From NCBI GenBank assembly GCA_017627115.1, contig JAGAHK010000216.1, forward strand, positions 1-9,198: a stretch of DNA of 9,198 nt. The letters run 5' to 3'. The notes under the pieces are model-generated. The model was not told the DNA's origin. It worked only from the letters and a program-made list of their open reading frames with translations, and ran no database searches. The first letter of the stretch is position 1; each line of letters starts with the position of its first letter. Source of the stretch: Bacillota bacterium (GTDB lineage: Bacteria > Bacillota > Clostridia > Lachnospirales > CAG-274). Both the position numbers and the translations under genes were made by a program. Below are positions 5,708-9,198 of the stretch, piece by piece.

Positions 5708-8700
5708 ATGGAAAAGCAAAAAAATATAACATCTGTCGCAATATTCGGCGTGATACTTGTATCCGTTGTGCTGACATTGGGAACGTTTTTGACCGGACAT
5801 AAAGCAAAGCATGATACGGAAAACGCCGTAACATCGGTAAGTCTGCTTTATCTCGATGAACTTGCGGGGCGGCGCGAACAAGTGGTATCCTCTGCACTCG
5901 AAAGAAACATTGAGAATATGAGGGCTGCCATAAGTCTTTTGACAGAGGACGACCTGAGCAATATCAAACATTTGCAAGAGTATCAGGCAAGGATGAAAAA
6001 ATTATACACCCTTGAAAAATTTGCCTTTGTTGATGATGAGGGACTTATATATACCTCTCTCGGGGTCATGGATGATATTGACGAATACAACATCAACTAT
6101 TTAGAGCTTAGCGAGCCGTTTATAACGGTAAAGGATCCGAAAGGCGAACAGAAAAAAGTAATTATCGCCATCCCCGTCAGCGACCTTTATCTGGAGGAAA
6201 AAAAACTGGTCGTTTGTTTTATGGAGATAGATATGGAGAAAATGCTGGAGGGTGTTTCTCTGATATCGGACAACAACGGCACAACATTTTGCAATATTTA
6301 CACAAAAGACGGTGTGGCATTGACAAATATGGTGCTTGGCGGTCTTGCAAGCGAGGATAATCTGCTTGATGCCATGGAAAAAGCCGAATTTGAAAACGAA
6401 ATGACTGCCGAAAAAGTACGGGATGATTTTGAAAACAAAACTCACAATTATGCCACATTTACCTATGACGGCATTCAGGAGACCCTGTCTTATGTGCCGA
6501 TAAAGGGAACCGACTGGATGCTGACATACCTTATCCGCAACAGCGTTATAAGTGAAAACATAAGCTCCGTTTCGGACGGGATAATAGCAAGGAGCCTTAT
6601 CCAGACGATAGCAACGGCGACCATACTTCTTGTGCTGTTTTCAATACTGCTTATGCAAAGCAAAAAAAACGCTGCCCTTGCCGTAGAAAAAGAGGCTACG
6701 GAGATCGAGAACAAAATAAAACAGCAGGAGCTTGTCCAAAGGCTTGAATTGCAGGAAAAACTGCTTGAACAGGAGAAAAACCGAACACAGCAGGACAATA
6801 TGATATCGGCACTTGCCTCGGATTATATAAGCGTTTATTATGCCGATCTGCAAAAAAACGAGTGTATATGTTACCGTTCCGCAGCCCGCAAACAGGACGG
6901 ACCGCAGGCGGGCGATCATTTTGAATACAGAAATGCTTTTGAAGAATATGCGGCAAACAGGGTGTCCGAAAAGTACAGAAAAGAATTTTTGGATTTTATA
7001 GACCCCGAAAACATTATTAAAAGGCTTGAGACCGATCCTTTGCTCACCTATCGCTATCTTGTGGCATACAACGGAAAAGAAGCCTATGAGATGGTGCGCA
7101 TAGCGGGTATGGATAAGTCCTCACACGAAATATCCATTGGTTTTACCGATATAGATGCGGAAATGCGCGAAACAATGAAAAGAAACCAAGCGCTCAGCGA
7201 TGCCCTCAAAGCCGCAGAAGAAGCGAGCAAAGCAAAAACGGTCTTTCTTTCAAGTATGAGTCATGAGATCAGAACGCCGATGAATGCAATAATCGGACTT
7301 GACAGCATTGCGCTGAACGATCCCGAAATATCCGACAAGACAAGAGGATACCTCGAAAAGATAGGAAGTTCGGCAAACCACCTGCTCGGCCTTATAAACG
7401 ATATTCTTGATATGTCAAGGATAGAGGCGGGAAGAATGACCCTTAAAAGTGAAGAATTTTCTTTTGCAAAGCTGATAGAACAGGTAAACACCATATTCAG
7501 CACACAATGTGCCGAAAAGGGGCTTGATTACAACTGTCATATAAACGGGACCGTTGATGATTATTTTATAGGCGACAATATCAAACTGCGCCAAGTGCTT
7601 GTAAACATCCTCGGAAATGCCGTTAAATTTACGCCCGAAGGCGGGAAGATCGACTTTATCACCGAGAAAGTCAACAGTTTTGACGGACGATCGACTTTAA
7701 GATTCAGAATTTCCGATACGGGTATCGGTATGAGCAGGGAATATCTGCCGCATATTTTCGATACATTCAGTCAGGAAGATTCGACCGCAACAAACAGGTA
7801 CGGCAGCTCGGGTCTGGGATTGGCGATCACCAAAAACATTGTGGAAATGATGAACGGTAATATAGATGTACAAAGCGAAAAAGGCAAGGGAACAACTTTT
7901 ATATTTACCGTTACACTTATTGATTCCGACCATAAGCAGGACAACAAGGATGATGAGATATATCCGTACGAAATGAATGTGCTTGTTGTCGATGATGACC
8001 CCATTGCCTGCGAACACGCAAAACTTGTGCTTGAAAAAACGGGTATGTCCTGTGAAACGGCATTATCCGGAAAAGAGGCTCTGGAGAAAGTAAAACTTCA
8101 TCAGGCAAGGCAAAAACCATACGACCTTATACTCGTTGACTTGAAAATGCCCGAGATGGACGGTGTTGAAACTTCAAAAAGAATAAGGGAGATAGTCGGG
8201 CGCGAATCCGCAATAATCATTATTACGGCATATAGATGGGATGACGTATTTGACGAAGCCAAAAAAGTGGGTGTTGACAGTTTTATTGCAAAACCGCTTT
8301 TTGCGGGCAATGTTATCGAGGAATACCGCAGCGCCCGCAAAAAGAAGAATCCCGCGGATACTTTGCATAAAGTCTCCCTGAAAGGCCGAAGAGTTCTTCT
8401 TGCGGAAGATGTTCCCATAAATGCCGAAATAATGACCATGCTGCTTACAACAAGCGAAATGATAGTTGACCATGCCGAAAACGGCAAGATCGCCCTGCAA
8501 AAGTTCTCGGACAGTCCCGAAGGATTTTATGATGCCATACTTATGGATATAAGAATGCCCGAAATGGACGGGCTTGAAGCAACGGCAAAAATAAGAGGAC
8601 TTAACCGAAAAGATGCCGAAAGCATACCTATAATCGCGCTTACCGCAAACGCCTTTGACGAGGATGTACACAGAAGTCTGCAAGCGGGTATGAATGCGCA

Positions 8701-8764
8701 TTTAAGCAAGCCCATTGACAGCAATGCGCTGTTTGCGGCATTGGAAAGCCTGATAACGGAATAA
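5708..8764 (+). CDS. Hybrid sensor histidine kinase, Cache-type sensor, two receiver domains
   Basis: A 1018-residue membrane sensor. Transmembrane segments at about 8-29 and 295-316 flank an extracytoplasmic domain (~31-294) with dCache traits: FAFVDDEGLIYTS near 105-117, a second strand set near 190-207 and PIKGTDWMLTYLI near the end. A coiled-coil linker (~317-362) replaces a HAMP domain; residues ~365-485 look PAS-like. The kinase core has the phospho-acceptor H519 (SMSHEIRTPMNA), the N-box N633/N637, D670-TGIG and GSSGLGLA (699-706). Receiver 1 (~756-875) has D762-D764, phospho-acceptor D811, T840 and K862. Receiver 2 (~894-1016) has E900/D901, phospho-acceptor D947, T979 and K1001. All catalytic residues look intact. 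There is no HPt or DNA-binding output domain, so a separate partner must finish the relay. It lies 75 bases after the GDPD gene with no visible terminator between, so co-transcription is plausible. The ligand is unknown. Confidence 0.93.
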   Translation: MEKQKNITSVAIFGVILVSVVLTLGTFLTGHKAKHDTENAVTSVSLLYLDELAGRREQVVSSALERNIENMRAAISLLTEDDLSNIKHLQEYQARMKKLYTLEKFAFVDDEGLIYTSLGVMDDIDEYNINYLELSEPFITVKDPKGEQKKVIIAIPVSDLYLEEKKLVVCFMEIDMEKMLEGVSLISDNNGTTFCNIYTKDGVALTNMVLGGLASEDNLLDAMEKAEFENEMTAEKVRDDFENKTHNYATFTYDGIQETLSYVPIKGTDWMLTYLIRNSVISENISSVSDGIIARSLIQTIATATILLVLFSILLMQSKKNAALAVEKEATEIENKIKQQELVQRLELQEKLLEQEKNRTQQDNMISALASDYISVYYADLQKNECICYRSAARKQDGPQAGDHFEYRNAFEEYAANRVSEKYRKEFLDFIDPENIIKRLETDPLLTYRYLVAYNGKEAYEMVRIAGMDKSSHEISIGFTDIDAEMRETMKRNQALSDALKAAEEASKAKTVFLSSMSHEIRTPMNAIIGLDSIALNDPEISDKTRGYLEKIGSSANHLLGLINDILDMSRIEAGRMTLKSEEFSFAKLIEQVNTIFSTQCAEKGLDYNCHINGTVDDYFIGDNIKLRQVLVNILGNAVKFTPEGGKIDFITEKVNSFDGRSTLRFRISDTGIGMSREYLPHIFDTFSQEDSTATNRYGSSGLGLAITKNIVEMMNGNIDVQSEKGKGTTFIFTVTLIDSDHKQDNKDDEIYPYEMNVLVVDDDPIACEHAKLVLEKTGMSCETALSGKEALEKVKLHQARQKPYDLILVDLKMPEMDGVETSKRIREIVGRESAIIIITAYRWDDVFDEAKKVGVDSFIAKPLFAGNVIEEYRSARKKKNPADTLHKVSLKGRRVLLAEDVPINAEIMTMLLTTSEMIVDHAENGKIALQKFSDSPEGFYDAILMDIRMPEMDGLEATAKIRGLNRKDAESIPIIALTANAFDEDVHRSLQAGMNAHLSKPIDSNALFAALESLITE

Positions 8765-8778
8765 GAACCACAAAAAAT

Positions 8779-8812
8779 GGGGGTGTCGCTTAATGTGACA
8801 CCCTCCTTTTTT
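8779..8812. terminator. Bidirectional rho-independent terminator between the kinase and aspS
   Basis: GGGTGTC at 8781-8787 pairs with GACACCC at 8797-8803. Extra outer pairs (8779/8805, with G-U 8780/8804) and inner pairs (8788/8796 G-U, 8789/8795) leave a TTAAT loop. Six T follow at 8807-8812 and six A precede at 8772-8777, so it can end transcription from both convergent genes. It begins 15 bases after the kinase stop and lies immediately past the aspS stop. Confidence 0.88.
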
Positions 8813-8814
8813 GT

Positions 8815-9198
8815 TTATTCTTCTGTATCCTCGATCACCTTTATGTCGATACCAAGCTCTTCAAGCTGCTTTTCATCAACAACATTGGGTGCATCGGTAA
8901 GCAGACAGCTCGCATCTTTCACCTTCGGGAAAGCTATAACGTCGCGGATGCTCTCTGCACCGCTCAAAAGCATAACAAGTCTGTCAAGGCCGAAAGCAAG
9001 ACCACCGTGGGGCGGCGCACCGAACTTGAACGCATCAAGCAGGAAACCGAAGCGTTCCTGTGCATCCTCGGGCGTAAAGCCGAGCAGCTTGAACATCTGG
9101 TTTTGAATATCGCGGCTGTGTATTGTTATGCTGCCGCCGCCGACTTCACAGCCGTTAAGCAACATATCATACGCCTTTGCACGTACCCTGCCGGGGTC
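8815..9198 (-). CDS. aspS: Aspartyl-tRNA synthetase, C-terminal part (runs off the window)
   Basis: Charges tRNA with aspartate in the cytoplasm. Only the last 127 residues are present; the frame is open to the window edge at 9198, reading [12 protein letters not shown] first, so the start lies outside. This part carries the end of the class II catalytic core: the NGCEVGGGS strand, [17 protein letters not shown], and motif 3 ([13 protein letters not shown], arginine at residue 73 of the visible part), then RDVIAFPK, as in bacterial-type AspRS of about 590 residues. The tail [20 protein letters not shown] also fits bacterial AspRS. The stop is TAA at 8817-8815. Whether the enzyme is discriminating (Asp only) or also makes Asp-tRNA(Asn) cannot be told from this fragment. 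It converges on the kinase gene. Confidence 0.96.
   Translation of the reverse strand, partial: DPGRVRAKAYDMLLNGCEVGGGSITIHSRDIQNQMFKLLGFTPEDAQERFGFLLDAFKFGAPPHGGLAFGLDRLVMLLSGAESIRDVIAFPKVKDASCLLTDAPNVVDEKQLEELGIDIKVIEDTEE

Noticed and set aside
8174..8701. 175-codon minus-strand reading frame inside the kinase
   Set aside because: It overlaps the well-conserved receiver domains on the other strand and has no ribosome site or recognisable motif.
8777..9106. 109-codon plus-strand reading frame after the kinase
   Set aside because: It lies antisense to aspS, whose protein is unmistakable, and starts inside the terminator. Its Ser/Pro-rich product is a frame shadow.

Overview
The window looks like part of the chromosome of an anaerobic gut-type Clostridia member, probably a Ruminococcus-like member of the Oscillospiraceae. 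This is inferred from moderate-to-low GC, strong GGAGG-type ribosome sites, a secreted protein ending in a type I dockerin (the cellulosome docking module), and the style of the Cache-type hybrid histidine kinase. No marker gene fixes the species.

Layout. (1) 55-2701, plus strand: metY, an O-acetylhomoserine sulfhydrylase, followed after 16 bases by an unrecognised membrane-anchored protein with TPR-like helices; the two look like one operon. (2) 2702-2917: a gene-free stretch with a terminator-like hairpin, a long near-perfect inverted repeat, and a likely start region for the next gene. (3) 2918-5632, plus strand: a secreted protein with two H-W/C-C modules, a degenerate GDPD-like barrel, an intact glycerophosphodiester phosphodiesterase (GDPD) barrel and a two-repeat dockerin. 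(4) 5708-8764, plus strand: a 1018-residue hybrid sensor histidine kinase with two receivers. (5) 8779-8812: a bidirectional terminator. (6) 8815-9198, minus strand: the C-terminal 127 residues of aspartyl-tRNA synthetase, running off the window edge.

How the parts may work together. metY is housekeeping sulfur and methionine metabolism, and aspS is translation. The most interesting part is the GDPD-dockerin gene and the kinase behind it. There is no clear terminator between them, and both carry the same 20-base pattern AAATTTTG-NNN-TTTACGATA just upstream of their starts (17 of 20 identical; only the central triplet differs). This suggests shared control of a surface or cellulosomal phosphodiesterase and a sensor kinase. 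The pairing is an inference; the shared motif is seen directly.

No tRNA, rRNA, CRISPR array, transposase gene or phage gene was seen.
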